NCBI RefSeq assembly: GCF_023349125.1
Contig: NZ_JAKIKT010000001.1
Coordinates: 744,001 to 808,000 of the forward strand
Origin: Shewanella corallii
GTDB taxonomy: Bacteria > Pseudomonadota > Gammaproteobacteria > Enterobacterales > Shewanellaceae
Direction of reading: 5' to 3'
Length of the DNA stretch: 64,000 nucleotides
The stretch's first letter is position 1. The number at the start of each line of letters is the position of its first letter. The position numbers and the translations under genes are program-made. Below, in pieces: positions 45,776 to 59,370 of this stretch. The notes under the pieces were generated by a model. It was not told the DNA's origin and did no database searches. It worked only from the letters and a program-made list of their open reading frames with translations.

Positions 45776-47983
45776 ATGGTATCTGTTCGCGAAGCACACT
45801 TTAATGATCCGGATTTTCAACTGGAAAAGTGGGTAGACCGTTATGTGGCCGACACCAAAGATGCCGGCATGCTGCTGGCACTTATCCGCCGCATCGATGC
45901 CATGGCAAAAGCACAAGAGGTCGAAAGCCGGGAGCTGGTTTCCAAGGCGCGGGAGATGGTGGAGATCCTCGCTCCCCTGAATATGGATATCGAGACGCTG
46001 CAGGCGGCGGTGCTGTTTGAGGCCCTTGAAGCCGGATTGATGGACGCTGAGCAGCTGGAAGAGCTGTTCGGTAAAGGCATGGCTCAGCTGGTTGAAAGTG
46101 TTATCACCATGGACGGCATCAGCGCCCTTAAGATTAATAATCAATCCCGCTCAGCCGAGCCGCAGATAGACAATATTCGCCGCATGTTGCTGGCCATGGT
46201 TGAGGATGTTCGTGCCGTGGTGATCAAGCTGGCCGAGCGTATCTGTCTATTGCGGGCTGTGAAAAATTCAGATGAAGAAACCCGGGTGCTGCTGGCCCGG
46301 GAGATCGCCGATATCTATGCCCCTTTGGCCAACCGCCTGGGGATTGGTCAGCTCAAATGGGAGCTGGAGGATATCTCCTTCCGCTATCTGCATCCCGAGA
46401 CCTATAAAGACATTGCCAAGCAGCTGGATGGCAAGCGGCTGGATAGAGAAACCTTTATCGACAGCTTTGTCAGTCAATTGCAGGCAAGGCTGGATGAAGA
46501 ACATATCCGCGCCAAGGTGTATGGTCGTCCCAAGCATATTTACTCCATCTGGCGCAAAATGAAGGGCAAGGACCTTGCCTTCGATGAACTGTTTGACGTG
46601 CGCGCCGTGCGTATCGTTACCGAACGTCTTCAGGATTGTTACGGTGCCCTGGGTGTCGTACACACCATGTGGCATCACATCCCGCGGGAGTTTGATGACT
46701 ATGTGGCCAACCCTAAGCCCAATGGTTATCAGTCAATCCACACTGTGGTGGTGGGGCCTCAAGGCAAAACCGTAGAGATACAGATCCGTACTCAGCAGAT
46801 GCATGAAGATGCTGAGCTGGGAGTGGCAGCTCACTGGAAATATAAAGAGGGTACCAGCGGCGGTAAGCAAAGCGGTTACGAAGAGAAGATTAATTGGCTG
46901 CGTAAAATTCTGCAGTGGCAGGAAGACGTGGCTGAAAGCGGAAATCTGGTGGAAGAGATCCGCTCTCAGGTGTTTGAAGACAGAGTCTATGTGTTCACGC
47001 CATCCGGCGAAGTGGTAGACCTGCCGCTGGGCTCCACTGTGCTCGACTTTGCCTACTATATTCACTCTCAGGTGGGGCATAAGTGTATCGGCGCCAAGGT
47101 GGATGGCCGCATTGTGCCCTTTACCTATCAGGTGGAAACCGGCGAGCGTATCGAGATCATCACCTCCAAGACCCCCAACCCGAAGCGAGATTGGCTGAAC
47201 CCCAACCTCGGCTATATACGGTCATCCCGTGCCCGCTCCAAGATCTTGCACTGGTTTAAACAGCAGGACAGGGATAAGAACATTGTTGCCGGTCGAGAGA
47301 TGCTGGAAACCGAGCTGTCCCGTCACAACCTTAAACTCAAGGATGCCCTGTCTGCGGTAGAGCGTTTTAACGTGACATCCATGGATGACCTGCTGGCGGC
47401 CATTGGCGGTGGCGATGTTCGCCTGAATCAGGTGGTAAACCATACCCAGAGTAAGTTGCGCAACGACGAGCCGACTGAAGAGGAAGTGGTTGAAGATCTG
47501 GTTAAGAAGACTCAGCCAAAACCTGCCAGCAAGAATCGCGACCAGGTTGAGGTAAATGGTGTGGGTAATCTGCTCAGCCATATTGCCCAGTGCTGCCACC
47601 CTGTACCCGGCGACGAAATTATCGGCTTTATTACCAAGGGGCGTGGTATCTCGGTTCATCGAGAGGATTGCGAACAGGTTAAAGAGTTGATGCGTCAGCA
47701 CCCAGAGCGCACGGTGGATGTGGTCTGGGGCGAGAACTACTCAGGTGGTTATCGGGTTAAAGTGCGGGTTACCGCCAATGACAGATACGGCCTGCTGCGG
47801 GATCTCACCTCTGTGCTGGCATCGGAGAAATCCCATGTAATGGCAATGAGTTCAAGCTCGGAAGTCAAGACGCAAACTGCCACCATTGATTTGGAACTGG
47901 AACTCTATAATTCCGATGGCGTCTCCAGAGTCCTGTCCAGGTTGGGGCAGATTGAAGGCGTTTATGAGGTTCGCCGCAAGTGA
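45776..47983 (+). CDS. relA: GTP pyrophosphokinase RelA
   Basis: 735 residues from the ATG at 45776 (AAGGAAG 9 bases upstream). The N-terminal hydrolase-like domain lacks the His-Asp motif (LQAAVLFEALEAG), as expected for a monofunctional enzyme. The synthetase domain has RPKHIYSIWRKM, DVRAVRIV and EFDDYVANPKPNGYQSIHT; the EFDD acidic motif is the RelA (not SpoT) type. TGS (DRVYVFTPSGEVVDLPLGST), zinc-finger (HIAQCCHPVPGDEI) and ACT domains follow. It makes (p)ppGpp on ribosomes with uncharged tRNA. mazG starts 11 bases further. Confidence 0.97.
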   Translation: MVSVREAHFNDPDFQLEKWVDRYVADTKDAGMLLALIRRIDAMAKAQEVESRELVSKAREMVEILAPLNMDIETLQAAVLFEALEAGLMDAEQLEELFGKGMAQLVESVITMDGISALKINNQSRSAEPQIDNIRRMLLAMVEDVRAVVIKLAERICLLRAVKNSDEETRVLLAREIADIYAPLANRLGIGQLKWELEDISFRYLHPETYKDIAKQLDGKRLDRETFIDSFVSQLQARLDEEHIRAKVYGRPKHIYSIWRKMKGKDLAFDELFDVRAVRIVTERLQDCYGALGVVHTMWHHIPREFDDYVANPKPNGYQSIHTVVVGPQGKTVEIQIRTQQMHEDAELGVAAHWKYKEGTSGGKQSGYEEKINWLRKILQWQEDVAESGNLVEEIRSQVFEDRVYVFTPSGEVVDLPLGSTVLDFAYYIHSQVGHKCIGAKVDGRIVPFTYQVETGERIEIITSKTPNPKRDWLNPNLGYIRSSRARSKILHWFKQQDRDKNIVAGREMLETELSRHNLKLKDALSAVERFNVTSMDDLLAAIGGGDVRLNQVVNHTQSKLRNDEPTEEEVVEDLVKKTQPKPASKNRDQVEVNGVGNLLSHIAQCCHPVPGDEIIGFITKGRGISVHREDCEQVKELMRQHPERTVDVVWGENYSGGYRVKVRVTANDRYGLLRDLTSVLASEKSHVMAMSSSSEVKTQTATIDLELELYNSDGVSRVLSRLGQIEGVYEVRRK

Positions 47984-47994
47984 GGAGTGACACA

Positions 47995-50546
<2,552 letters not shown>

Positions 50547-50551
50547 GACTT

Positions 50552-50587
50552 AAAACCGGACCCGGTTAGCGGGGCCGGTTTTTTTTT
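50552..50587 (+). terminator. pyrG terminator
   Basis: AAAACCGG-A-CCCG/CGGG-G-CCGGTT stem with one bulge-like mismatch, loop GTTAG, and a run of nine T. Confidence 0.9.
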
Positions 50588-50781
50588 GCATTGGGACGTG
50601 CAAAAGTCATTGCGAACCACAGGGGCAATAGCTCATCATATTGCCCCGCATCAAATCGAGCAGTTTTCACAAATATCTGCGTTTTCATCAGCCTAAGTTC
50701 ACGCCATCCAGGGTGGCAAAACCGGTTTTTCCCGGATTGAGCTCAGCGCAGACATTTGTGTGAATTTATTATTAGGACTAA

Positions 50782-52086
<1,305 letters not shown>

Positions 52087-52101
52087 TTTTACCGACTGTT
52101 G

Positions 52102-52130
52102 AAAAAGGCCACCCCAGGGTGGCCTTTTTT
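52102..52130 (+). terminator. eno terminator
   Basis: AAAAAGGCCACCC/GGGTGGCCTTTTTT with loop CA; 15 bases past the stop. It isolates eno from ftsB. Confidence 0.93.
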
Positions 52131-52184
52131 GTTGTACTATTTGGCTATTTTCTACTGATTGCCAACGAGTTTGATTATCAGGCC

Positions 52185-52484
52185 ATGAAGCGCTTTTTGT
52201 TTGTACTTATTCTGCTGCTGGGAATGCTGCAATACCGACTCTGGATGGGCGAGAACAGCCTGCCCGAGTACTTTGCCCTGAAGGAGCAGATCCACAGTCA
52301 ACTGGAAAGCAATGCCAGACTGATAGAGCGTAATCAGGTGCTGCGCGAAGAGATCAGCGACCTGCGACAGGGCACTGAAGCTCTGGAAGAAAGGGCCCGT
52401 AATGAGCTTGGCATGGTTAAGGAAGGCGAGACCTTCTACCGTGTTGTCGGCAGCGAACAATCCCCATCCCGAACTTTTGATTGA
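52185..52484 (+). CDS. ftsB: Cell division protein FtsB
   Basis: 99 residues from the ATG at 52185. A TM helix (about 4-18, FLFVLILLLGMLQYRLW) is followed by a periplasmic coiled coil (about 30-65, with EQIHSQLESNARLIERNQVLREEISDL) and the ending ARNELGMVKEGETFYRV, typical of FtsB. It links FtsQ and FtsL in the divisome. The stop TGA overlaps the ispD ATG by one base (TGATG), so the two genes are coupled. Confidence 0.93.
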   Translation: MKRFLFVLILLLGMLQYRLWMGENSLPEYFALKEQIHSQLESNARLIERNQVLREEISDLRQGTEALEERARNELGMVKEGETFYRVVGSEQSPSRTFD

Positions 52485-53236
52485 TGACCCCTTCTCCAAT
52501 GGATAAGCAACACACTCTGGCCATAGTTCCCGCTGCCGGTATCGGTGCACGTATGGGAGCTGGCTTTCCAAAACAATATCTGCAGCTGGGTGACCAGACC
52601 ATTATCGGTCAGACACTGGATAGATTGCTGTCGCATCCCGGCATAGACGCCGTGGTGGTTGCCCTGCATCCGGATGATGTGTGGTTTACCAAACTGCCCC
52701 AGGCAACCCATGCCAAGATCCGAACTGTGATAGGTGGCAAAGAGCGGGCTGACTCGGTCCTGGCTGCCCTCGACAGTCTGACGGAATCTCAGGATGTATG
52801 GGCACTGGTACATGACGCCGCGCGTCCCTGTTTGCACCATGATGATATCGATACGCTGCTGGCTTCCCGCGATACCTTTCCTCAGGGAGCAATTCTGGCT
52901 ATGCCGGTGCGGGATACCATGAAGCGCGCCAAGGCCAATGGTGAAATTGAGCAGACAGTGTGTCGCGATAACCTATGGCATGCGCTGACACCACAGATGT
53001 TCCCGGCTAAAGCCCTGGCTGACAATATCCGCAACGCTACTGCTGCAGGCGCTGTGGTAACCGATGAAGCGTCAGCGATGGAGTGGGCGGGTGTTCACCC
53101 CGGATTGGTGTCAGGACGTGCAGACAATATTAAAGTGACACATCCGGATGATCTGCCGCTGGCGGAACTCTTTATCCAGGCTCAGAGTCAATCCTCTGAT
53201 GTCACTAAGCTTAAGACTGAGGAATCACAACAATGA
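52484..53236 (+). CDS. ispD: 2-C-methyl-D-erythritol 4-phosphate cytidylyltransferase
   Basis: 250 residues from the ATG at 52484; MDKQHTL at 52499 is a possible shorter start. Catalytic and CTP-binding elements: [21 protein letters not shown] at the start, [13 protein letters not shown] and VHDAARPCL, then [10 protein letters not shown]. It adds CMP to MEP in the non-mevalonate isoprenoid path. It lies between ftsB and ispF, with ATGA overlap to ispF. Confidence 0.95.
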   Translation: MTPSPMDKQHTLAIVPAAGIGARMGAGFPKQYLQLGDQTIIGQTLDRLLSHPGIDAVVVALHPDDVWFTKLPQATHAKIRTVIGGKERADSVLAALDSLTESQDVWALVHDAARPCLHHDDIDTLLASRDTFPQGAILAMPVRDTMKRAKANGEIEQTVCRDNLWHALTPQMFPAKALADNIRNATAAGAVVTDEASAMEWAGVHPGLVSGRADNIKVTHPDDLPLAELFIQAQSQSSDVTKLKTEESQQ

Positions 53237-53718
53237 AGATGCGTATTGGACATGGATTCGATGTTCATAAGTTCGGCGGCGAACTGCCGCTGATCCTGGG
53301 TGGCGTTGAGGTGCCTTATGACACAGGTCTGGTTGCTCACTCTGATGGTGACGTTGTTCTGCATGCGATCTCAGATGCTATCCTTGGCTCGGTTGCTCTG
53401 GGTGATATTGGCAAGCATTTCCCGGATACAGACCCTGAGTTTAAAGGGGCTGACAGTCGGGTGCTGCTGCGCCATTGCTATAAACTGGCACAGGAAAAAG
53501 GGTTTGAACTGGGCAATCTTGATGTGACCATCATAGCCCAGGCGCCAAAAATGCTGCCCCATATTCAGGCCATGCGTGAAGTGCTGGCCAGTGATCTGGC
53601 ATCGGATATAGACCAGATAAATGTTAAAGCGACCACCACGGAAAAATTGGGTTTTACCGGTCGCAAAGAGGGGATCGCCGTTGAAGCCGTTGTGCTGATG
53701 ACTGCGGTTGCCCGGTAA
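53233..53718 (+). CDS. ispF: 2-C-methyl-D-erythritol 2,4-cyclodiphosphate synthase
   Basis: 161 residues. [14 protein letters not shown] and [18 protein letters not shown] give zinc and substrate ligands, [11 protein letters not shown] follows, and [21 protein letters not shown] ends the protein. It cyclises CDP-ME phosphate in the MEP pathway. The start ATG at 53233 has GAGGA 9 bases upstream; the second ATG at 53239 (E. coli-like start) is the alternative. It follows ispD with a 4-base overlap. Confidence 0.97.
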   Translation: MKMRIGHGFDVHKFGGELPLILGGVEVPYDTGLVAHSDGDVVLHAISDAILGSVALGDIGKHFPDTDPEFKGADSRVLLRHCYKLAQEKGFELGNLDVTIIAQAPKMLPHIQAMREVLASDLASDIDQINVKATTTEKLGFTGRKEGIAVEAVVLMTAVAR

Positions 53719-53738
53719 TACAATAGCGATAAGTTGAC

Positions 53739-54815
53739 ATGATTGAATTGACATACCTGTACGGCAAGCCGGGCATTACCGCCGACTTGCGCACCCATAA
53801 CGCTGATTTCCAGGTTCAGGAAATCCTGCCGTTTTTGCCGTCCGGGGAAGGCGAGCACCACCTGCTGCATATTCGTAAAGATGGCCTGAATACCGTTCAG
53901 GTGGCAAAAATGCTGGCTGAGTTTGCCAGGGTACACCCTAAAGAGGTGACCTATGCGGGTCAGAAAGACAAGAACGCCGTCACTGAGCAGTGGTTTGGCG
54001 TGCGTATTCCCGGTAAGGAAACACCGGACTGGCAGGCGATGAATAGCGAGTCTCTGACTGTACTGTCCAGTGCCCGTCACGCCAAGAAATTGCGTATTGG
54101 TGCACTGGCCGGTAACCGTTTCAAGCTGACGCTGCGCAATGTGTCAGATATGGCTGGCATGCAAGCACGTATCGAGCAGGTTAAGCAGGGCGTGCCCAAC
54201 TATTTTGGTGAGCAGCGTTTTGGCCATGACGGTCGTAATCTGGATCAGGGTCGCAAGATGTTCGCTGGCCGTAAGGTTAAGGACAGAAACAAGCGCAGCA
54301 TGTATCTGTCTGCCGTGCGCTCCAACCTGTTTAACTTGATCGCCTCAGAGCGACTGGCGCAGAAGGGAACGGGTGTACTCACCGGAGACTGTGTCATGCT
54401 GGCGGGGACGCGCTCTTTCTTTGTCGCTGAGCAGTGGGACGAGACCTTAACCCGTCGCCTGGCAGAGCGTGACATTCTGCTGTCTGCACCTTTGTGGGGA
54501 CGGGGAGCCTTGCCATCTCAGGCGGAGGCTGCAGAATTTGAGCAGGCGGTTATCCGCAAGTATGAGTTGGCTGCCGATTGCGATGGTCTTGAAAAGGCGG
54601 GTCTGGAACAGGAGCGCCGTAATCTGCTGCTGTGTCCTGAGATGATGAAGTATGCGGTCTTGGATGACACCACTATCCAGCTGGAGTTTATGCTGCCTTC
54701 AGGCTGCTTTGCGACCTCAGTGCTGCGTGAGCTGTGTGAATATGAAGATGTCCAGGAGCGTCTGTTCCAGGAATATCTGGCGGCCAAACAGGCAGAACAA
54801 GCGGGACAGGAATGA
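53739..54815 (+). CDS. truD: tRNA pseudouridine(13) synthase TruD
   Basis: 358 residues of the circularly permuted pseudouridine synthase type. The catalytic Asp is in [19 protein letters not shown] (about residue 80), and [17 protein letters not shown] is a family landmark. It isomerises U13 of tRNA-Glu. It starts 20 bases past ispF and overlaps surE by ATGA; the order ispD-ispF-truD-surE-pcm is conserved in gammaproteobacteria. Confidence 0.96.
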   Translation: MIELTYLYGKPGITADLRTHNADFQVQEILPFLPSGEGEHHLLHIRKDGLNTVQVAKMLAEFARVHPKEVTYAGQKDKNAVTEQWFGVRIPGKETPDWQAMNSESLTVLSSARHAKKLRIGALAGNRFKLTLRNVSDMAGMQARIEQVKQGVPNYFGEQRFGHDGRNLDQGRKMFAGRKVKDRNKRSMYLSAVRSNLFNLIASERLAQKGTGVLTGDCVMLAGTRSFFVAEQWDETLTRRLAERDILLSAPLWGRGALPSQAEAAEFEQAVIRKYELAADCDGLEKAGLEQERRNLLLCPEMMKYAVLDDTTIQLEFMLPSGCFATSVLRELCEYEDVQERLFQEYLAAKQAEQAGQE

Positions 54816-55558
54816 AAATACTAATCAGCAATGACGACGGTGTTCACGCTCCGGGCATACGTGCCCTGGCAGACGAGCTGGCGTCAGTGGCCAAGGTGAT
54901 GGTCGTCGCACCTGACCGTAATTGCTCCGGTGCCAGCAACTCGCTTACCTTGACCAATCCGTTGAGAATTAATAGGTTAGAAAACGGCTATATCTCGGTA
55001 AATGGTACGCCGACTGATTGTGTGCACTTGGCAATACGTGAACTTTACGAAGATGAGCCGAGTATAGTGGTGTCCGGTATCAATGCCGGCGCCAACCTAG
55101 GGGATGATACGCTTTACTCCGGGACAGTTGCTGCAGCCATGGAAGGGCGTTTTCTGGGGCTGCCGGCCATTGCTGTCTCACTGGTGGGCCGCAAATTGCA
55201 GCACTATGCAACAGCTGCCCATTATGCCTGTCGTATTGTAGAGGGGTTAAAGAACTCCCCTTTGGCTGCGGATCAGATACTCAATATCAATGTTCCGGAT
55301 TTACCATTGCATGAGATCCAGGGAATTAAGATCACCCGACTGGGGGCCCGGCACAGAGCTGAGGGTATGGTCAGAACCCAGGATCCGGCAGGTCGCGAGA
55401 TATTCTGGCTTGGCCCTCCGGGTGAAGAGCAGGATGCCGGTGAGGGTACAGATTTCGATGCCGTAGCCAATGGCTACGTATCAATTACGCCATTAACTGT
55501 TGATTTGACGGCCTATCGTCAGATTGCACAACTTCAGGACTGGATAGAACAAATATGA
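54812..55558 (+). CDS. surE: 5'/3'-nucleotidase SurE
   Basis: 248 residues. Metal site [14 protein letters not shown] at the start, then [25 protein letters not shown] and [26 protein letters not shown], all in the SurE order. It removes phosphate from nucleoside monophosphates and polyphosphate. ATGA overlaps on both sides (truD and pcm) indicate tight coupling. Confidence 0.97.
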   Translation: MKILISNDDGVHAPGIRALADELASVAKVMVVAPDRNCSGASNSLTLTNPLRINRLENGYISVNGTPTDCVHLAIRELYEDEPSIVVSGINAGANLGDDTLYSGTVAAAMEGRFLGLPAIAVSLVGRKLQHYATAAHYACRIVEGLKNSPLAADQILNINVPDLPLHEIQGIKITRLGARHRAEGMVRTQDPAGREIFWLGPPGEEQDAGEGTDFDAVANGYVSITPLTVDLTAYRQIAQLQDWIEQI

Positions 55559-56193
55559 ATGGCTTTGCCTCGATGACTGCTGCTCAAAACCTTGCCCGCA
55601 AACTGAGCGAGGTCGGTATTTGCGATCACCGGGTGTTGCAGGCCGTTGCTCAAACTCCCAGAGAGTTGTTTCTTGACGGTGCTTTGGCCCATAAAGCTTA
55701 TGAGAACACGGCGCTGCCGATAGGTCAGGGACAGACCATTTCCCAGCCCTATATTGTCGCTCGCATGACGGAACTGGTGTTGCAGTCCAACCCCTCAAAG
55801 GTGTTGGAAATCGGTACTGGTTCAGGCTATCAGGCTGCGATTCTGGCGCGCCTTGTGCCTCAGCTCTGTACCGTTGAGCGCATCAAGAGTCTTCAGATTC
55901 AGGCTCGTCAGCGACTGAAGAGATTGGATTTGCATAATGTGTCTTTCAAGTATGGCGATGGTTGGCAAGGCTGGGCAAGCAAGGCTCCCTATGACGCCAT
56001 TATTGTGACCGCCGCTGCAGCAAGCCTGCCGCCGGTATTAACCGAACAGTTGGCTGTGGGCGGACGTCTGATTATCCCCGTGGGTGAAGCACATCAAAAT
56101 TTGTTGCAGATCACCCGAACTGAGACAGGCCTGCACCAGGAGATCATCGAAGCTGTGCGCTTCGTACCTCTGGTAAATGGTGAACTGGCATAA
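55555..56193 (+). CDS. pcm: Protein-L-isoaspartate O-methyltransferase
   Basis: 212 residues. It repairs isoaspartyl sites in aged proteins using SAM. Family motifs: [29 protein letters not shown]-binding [16 protein letters not shown], and [17 protein letters not shown]. It overlaps surE by ATGA and is followed 24 bases later by nlpD, in the usual surE-pcm-nlpD-rpoS order linked to stationary-phase survival. Confidence 0.97.
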   Translation: MNGFASMTAAQNLARKLSEVGICDHRVLQAVAQTPRELFLDGALAHKAYENTALPIGQGQTISQPYIVARMTELVLQSNPSKVLEIGTGSGYQAAILARLVPQLCTVERIKSLQIQARQRLKRLDLHNVSFKYGDGWQGWASKAPYDAIIVTAAAASLPPVLTEQLAVGGRLIIPVGEAHQNLLQITRTETGLHQEIIEAVRFVPLVNGELA

Positions 56194-56217
56194 TAATAAC
56201 TACCGGAAAATGGCCTG

Positions 56218-57114
56218 GTGTTGATTCGACTGATTTTATTGACAGGAATATTGGTTTCGCTTGGAGGCTGCAGCTTTCAGGCCGGTCGTCCTGCGCCTGT
56301 AGAAAGCATCAGCTTCGAGTCCAGGCCGGTTCACCAGAAGGGATCTATCGACGGCACAAAATACCAGGTTAAGCGGGGTGACACCCTATATTCTATCGCC
56401 TGGGGTGCTGATAAGGACTTCCTTGAGGTGGCAAGAATCAATGGATTGAATAAGCCTTACACCATCTATCCGGGCCAATGGCTTACATTGACGTCAAGGT
56501 CAAAGTCGGTGAAAGCCCCGTCGCCAAAGCCCAAACCCCCTGTCAAGACTCAGGTGGCGTACAAATCACCCAAAAATACTAACCCTGTCAAATCTCATAC
56601 GAAGGTTGGAGATCGCGTAAATACCGGTCAAAGCAGCGAAAAATCCCTTGCCAAGGAAAAATCACAAGCGTACGCTGTTACAAGTGCGCAACAATCTGTT
56701 AACCGTCGTGTCGTTCCCGAGGTGAGTTCACTACCCGATAAAGTGAATCGCTGGGTGTGGCCTGTACAGGGTAAGTTGATCGGCACTTTCTCTGCCAATG
56801 GGCAGGGAGATAAAGGAATTAAGATCGCCGGAGAGCGAGGGACAGTGATCAAATCCGCTGCTGAGGGAAGAGTCGTTTATGCAGGCAATGCTCTCAGAGG
56901 ATATGGAAACCTGGTCATTATTAAGCACAGTGATGATTATCTGAGTGCATATGCCCACGCTGAAAAGATCTTGGTTAAAGAGAAGCAACTCGTCAGTGCC
57001 GGACAGGCGGTTGCGAAAATGGGAAGTACAGGGACCAATCGGGTCATGTTGCATTTTGAGATTCGATACCATGGTAAGTCTGTTAACCCTTTGAAATATT
57101 TGCCTAAGAGATAA
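56218..57114 (+). CDS. nlpD: Murein hydrolase activator lipoprotein NlpD
   Basis: 298 residues with a GTG start. Signal peptide with lipobox LVSLGGCSF (lipid-linked Cys about residue 18), a LysM domain (about 47-92, YQVKRGDTLYSIAW to YPGQWLTL), a Lys/Ser/Pro-rich linker, and a C-terminal M23 (LytM) domain. The LytM active site is degenerate: GIKIAG replaces the HxxxD region (E. coli NlpD has GIDIAG), so it is a non-enzymatic activator of an amidase (AmiC) rather than a peptidase. The main rpoS promoter normally lies inside nlpD. Confidence 0.94.
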   Translation: MLIRLILLTGILVSLGGCSFQAGRPAPVESISFESRPVHQKGSIDGTKYQVKRGDTLYSIAWGADKDFLEVARINGLNKPYTIYPGQWLTLTSRSKSVKAPSPKPKPPVKTQVAYKSPKNTNPVKSHTKVGDRVNTGQSSEKSLAKEKSQAYAVTSAQQSVNRRVVPEVSSLPDKVNRWVWPVQGKLIGTFSANGQGDKGIKIAGERGTVIKSAAEGRVVYAGNALRGYGNLVIIKHSDDYLSAYAHAEKILVKEKQLVSAGQAVAKMGSTGTNRVMLHFEIRYHGKSVNPLKYLPKR

Positions 57115-57199
57115 CTTTGTTAGGTTGCCAGTTTGGCATTGGAGGATAAAAACGTGCAGTAGTTTCTAGATAGTGTTACTAGGTTTGGGAGAGTAAATT

Positions 57200-58201
57200 A
57201 TGAGCCGTAAAAAAAACACTGCTGTGGCAGACGAGCTTGTAGATTTATCAGTAGATCAACCCGATCCCCATCTTCAGGGTGCGGTCGATGACAAGGAGTC
57301 AGATACACTTAGCCCGGTTCAGGAAGCAGAACTGGAGCAGCAGGTTCAGGAAGACCTGCATAAAAATCTTGATGCCACTCAACTCTACCTGAGTGAGATC
57401 GGATTTTCCCCACTTCTCAGTGCAGAAGAAGAAGTTTACTTTTCACGTAAAGCTCTCAAAGGTTGCGAAAAATCCCGCAATCGTATGATCGAGAGTAACC
57501 TCAGACTGGTCGTTAAGATTGCCCGCCGTTACAACAATCGAGGGTTAGCGCTCCTTGATTTGATCGAAGAGGGTAACCTTGGTCTCATCCGTGCAGTAGA
57601 GAAGTTTGACCCTGAAAGAGGATTCCGTTTTTCAACTTATGCCACTTGGTGGATTCGTCAGACGATTGAACGGGCGATTATGAATCAAACCCGCACCATA
57701 CGTTTGCCAATACATGTGGTGAAAGAGTTGAACGTCTATCTGCGTACCGCGAGGGAGCTGGCTCATAAGCTGGATCATGAACCTACTGCGGAAGAGATTG
57801 CAGAGAAACTGGATATCGACAGTGCAGATGTCAGCCGTATGCTGAAGCTGAATGAGAAGATTTCATCAGTGGATACCCCATTGGGTGGCGAGAACGACAA
57901 GGCATTACTCGATGTATTACCCGATGATGATCGTGTTGGACCTGACTTTAAGGTTCAGGATGAAGATATCTCCAATTCCATCGTTCGTTGGTTGAACGAA
58001 CTCAATACCAAACAAAGAGAAGTGCTGGCGCGCAGGTTTGGTTTGCTGGGTTATGAACCATCGACTCTGGAAGATGTTGGAGCCGAAATCGGCCTGACCC
58101 GGGAACGGGTTCGTCAAATTCAGGTGGAAGCACTGAAGCGTCTGCGGGAGCTGTTGAGCTCTCAGGGACTCTCTGTTGAGGCGCTGTTCAGAAGCGAATA
58201 G
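57200..58201 (+). CDS. rpoS: RNA polymerase sigma factor RpoS
   Basis: 333 residues, near the usual 330. Region 1.2 [24 protein letters not shown], region 2 [28 protein letters not shown], region 3.0 [11 protein letters not shown] with Lys175 (equal to E. coli Lys173, the RssB contact), and region 4 [27 protein letters not shown]. It directs general stress and stationary-phase transcription. It follows nlpD with an 85-base gap. A second RpoS-like gene lies directly downstream after a terminator. Confidence 0.97.
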   Translation: MSRKKNTAVADELVDLSVDQPDPHLQGAVDDKESDTLSPVQEAELEQQVQEDLHKNLDATQLYLSEIGFSPLLSAEEEVYFSRKALKGCEKSRNRMIESNLRLVVKIARRYNNRGLALLDLIEEGNLGLIRAVEKFDPERGFRFSTYATWWIRQTIERAIMNQTRTIRLPIHVVKELNVYLRTARELAHKLDHEPTAEEIAEKLDIDSADVSRMLKLNEKISSVDTPLGGENDKALLDVLPDDDRVGPDFKVQDEDISNSIVRWLNELNTKQREVLARRFGLLGYEPSTLEDVGAEIGLTRERVRQIQVEALKRLRELLSSQGLSVEALFRSE

Positions 58202-58220
58202 CCTGTAACACGACGTTATA

Positions 58221-58246
58221 AACGCACCTTTGGGTGCGTTTTTTTA
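58221..58246 (+). terminator. rpoS terminator
   Basis: AACGCACC/GGTGCGTT stem with loop TTTG, then T. The same stem sequence recurs after the paralog (59331-59360). Confidence 0.9.
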
Positions 58247-58366
58247 TGCGTGCTCCAGTGATAAATCCGGTTGCAAGTCTCAGGACTGAACAATAAAACT
58301 AAAGTTGCAGAATTTTGTGCCGATAAGATTTCGCTTTGCATTGAAATTGTTTGGGGGGAAGCAAAG

Positions 58367-59332
58367 ATGCGAAACGATAATCTGGCCAAAGAAGCCAACT
58401 ACGGCACACTTGCCGACATGCCCGGGTATAACACCAGCTATGGACAGTCCCGGCCGTCGTCATATCCGGCAGGTGCCACAGAAGATATATATGGTGAGTT
58501 AAGCGCAACTCAGTGTTACCTGAATCAGATTGGACAGTCGCCCTTATTAAGTGCTGATGAGGAGGTTTACTTTGCCACCAAGTCGCGCAAAGGCTGCGTA
58601 AAGTCCCGTAATAGAATGATTGAAAGTAATCTGAGGCTGGTCGTTAACATCGCCCGTCGATACCGTAACCGTGGCCTGGCGCTGCTTGATTTGATTGAGG
58701 AAGGTAATCTGGGACTGATGCGGGCCGTGGAGGGGTTTGACCCTGACAAAGGCTTCAGATTCTCCACCTATGCCACCTGGTGGATCCGCCAGAATATTGA
58801 AAGGGCGATCATGAATCAGGGGCGAATGGTGCGCTTACCTGTCTATGCGGTGCAGAAACTCAATACCTGTCTCAAGCAGAAAAGGCAGTTGGAGAAGGAC
58901 CTCGACCGTGAAATTTCAGAGCCAGAGCTGGCCAAAGAGCTTGAGATGGACACCCGGGAGGTTCGGCAGACTTTGAGTTTGCGCGAGAGTGTCGTTGGTC
59001 TGGATAAGCCTCAGGGAAGCGAAGGTGGGCAAAGTTTATCTGAGGTGTTGCCCAGCAGAGCCGGGGTAGAACCTCAGGCACATTGTTATCATGATGACCT
59101 TAGCAATGCCATGTCTGTGTGGGTATCAGAGCTGAATAACTCACAGCAGGAAGTATTGAACCGTCGGTTCGGTTTGCAGGGACACGAGCCCGGCACTCTT
59201 GAGCAGGTTGCCAAGGCGCTGAATATGACCCGGGAAAGAGTCAGGCAGGTTCAATTTGAAGCGCTGGGACGATTGAAGAATATGCTTGGACGTGAAGGCA
59301 TGGACCTGAGGTTTCTGAGTGCTCAGGAATAA
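58367..59332 (+). CDS. Second RpoS-like sigma factor (tandem paralog)
   Basis: 321 residues from the ATG at 58367 (GGGGGGA upstream; the longer frame to 58271 is unlikely). Region 2 is intact ([28 protein letters not shown]), as is region 4 ([27 protein letters not shown]), so it should bind core polymerase and -10/-35 elements like RpoS. It differs in the N-terminal 45 residues (Tyr/Ser/Pro-rich), in region 3 and the finger, and at the RssB-contact position: E. coli Lys173 is Gln163 here, with neighbours YAVQKLN instead of IHVVKELN. It lies 165 bases after rpoS and ends in the same terminator stem. A tandem duplication of rpoS that has diverged is the simplest reading. Confidence 0.9.
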   Translation: MRNDNLAKEANYGTLADMPGYNTSYGQSRPSSYPAGATEDIYGELSATQCYLNQIGQSPLLSADEEVYFATKSRKGCVKSRNRMIESNLRLVVNIARRYRNRGLALLDLIEEGNLGLMRAVEGFDPDKGFRFSTYATWWIRQNIERAIMNQGRMVRLPVYAVQKLNTCLKQKRQLEKDLDREISEPELAKELEMDTREVRQTLSLRESVVGLDKPQGSEGGQSLSEVLPSRAGVEPQAHCYHDDLSNAMSVWVSELNNSQQEVLNRRFGLQGHEPGTLEQVAKALNMTRERVRQVQFEALGRLKNMLGREGMDLRFLSAQE

Positions 59333-59360
59333 AAAAACGCACCTCAGGGTGCGTTTTTTA
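59331..59360. terminator. Terminator of the RpoS paralog and of mutS (bidirectional)
   Basis: AAAAAAACGCACC/GGTGCGTTTTTT with loop TCAG. Its core is the same as in the rpoS terminator. Confidence 0.92.
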
Positions 59361-59370
59361 TTATTCTGAA

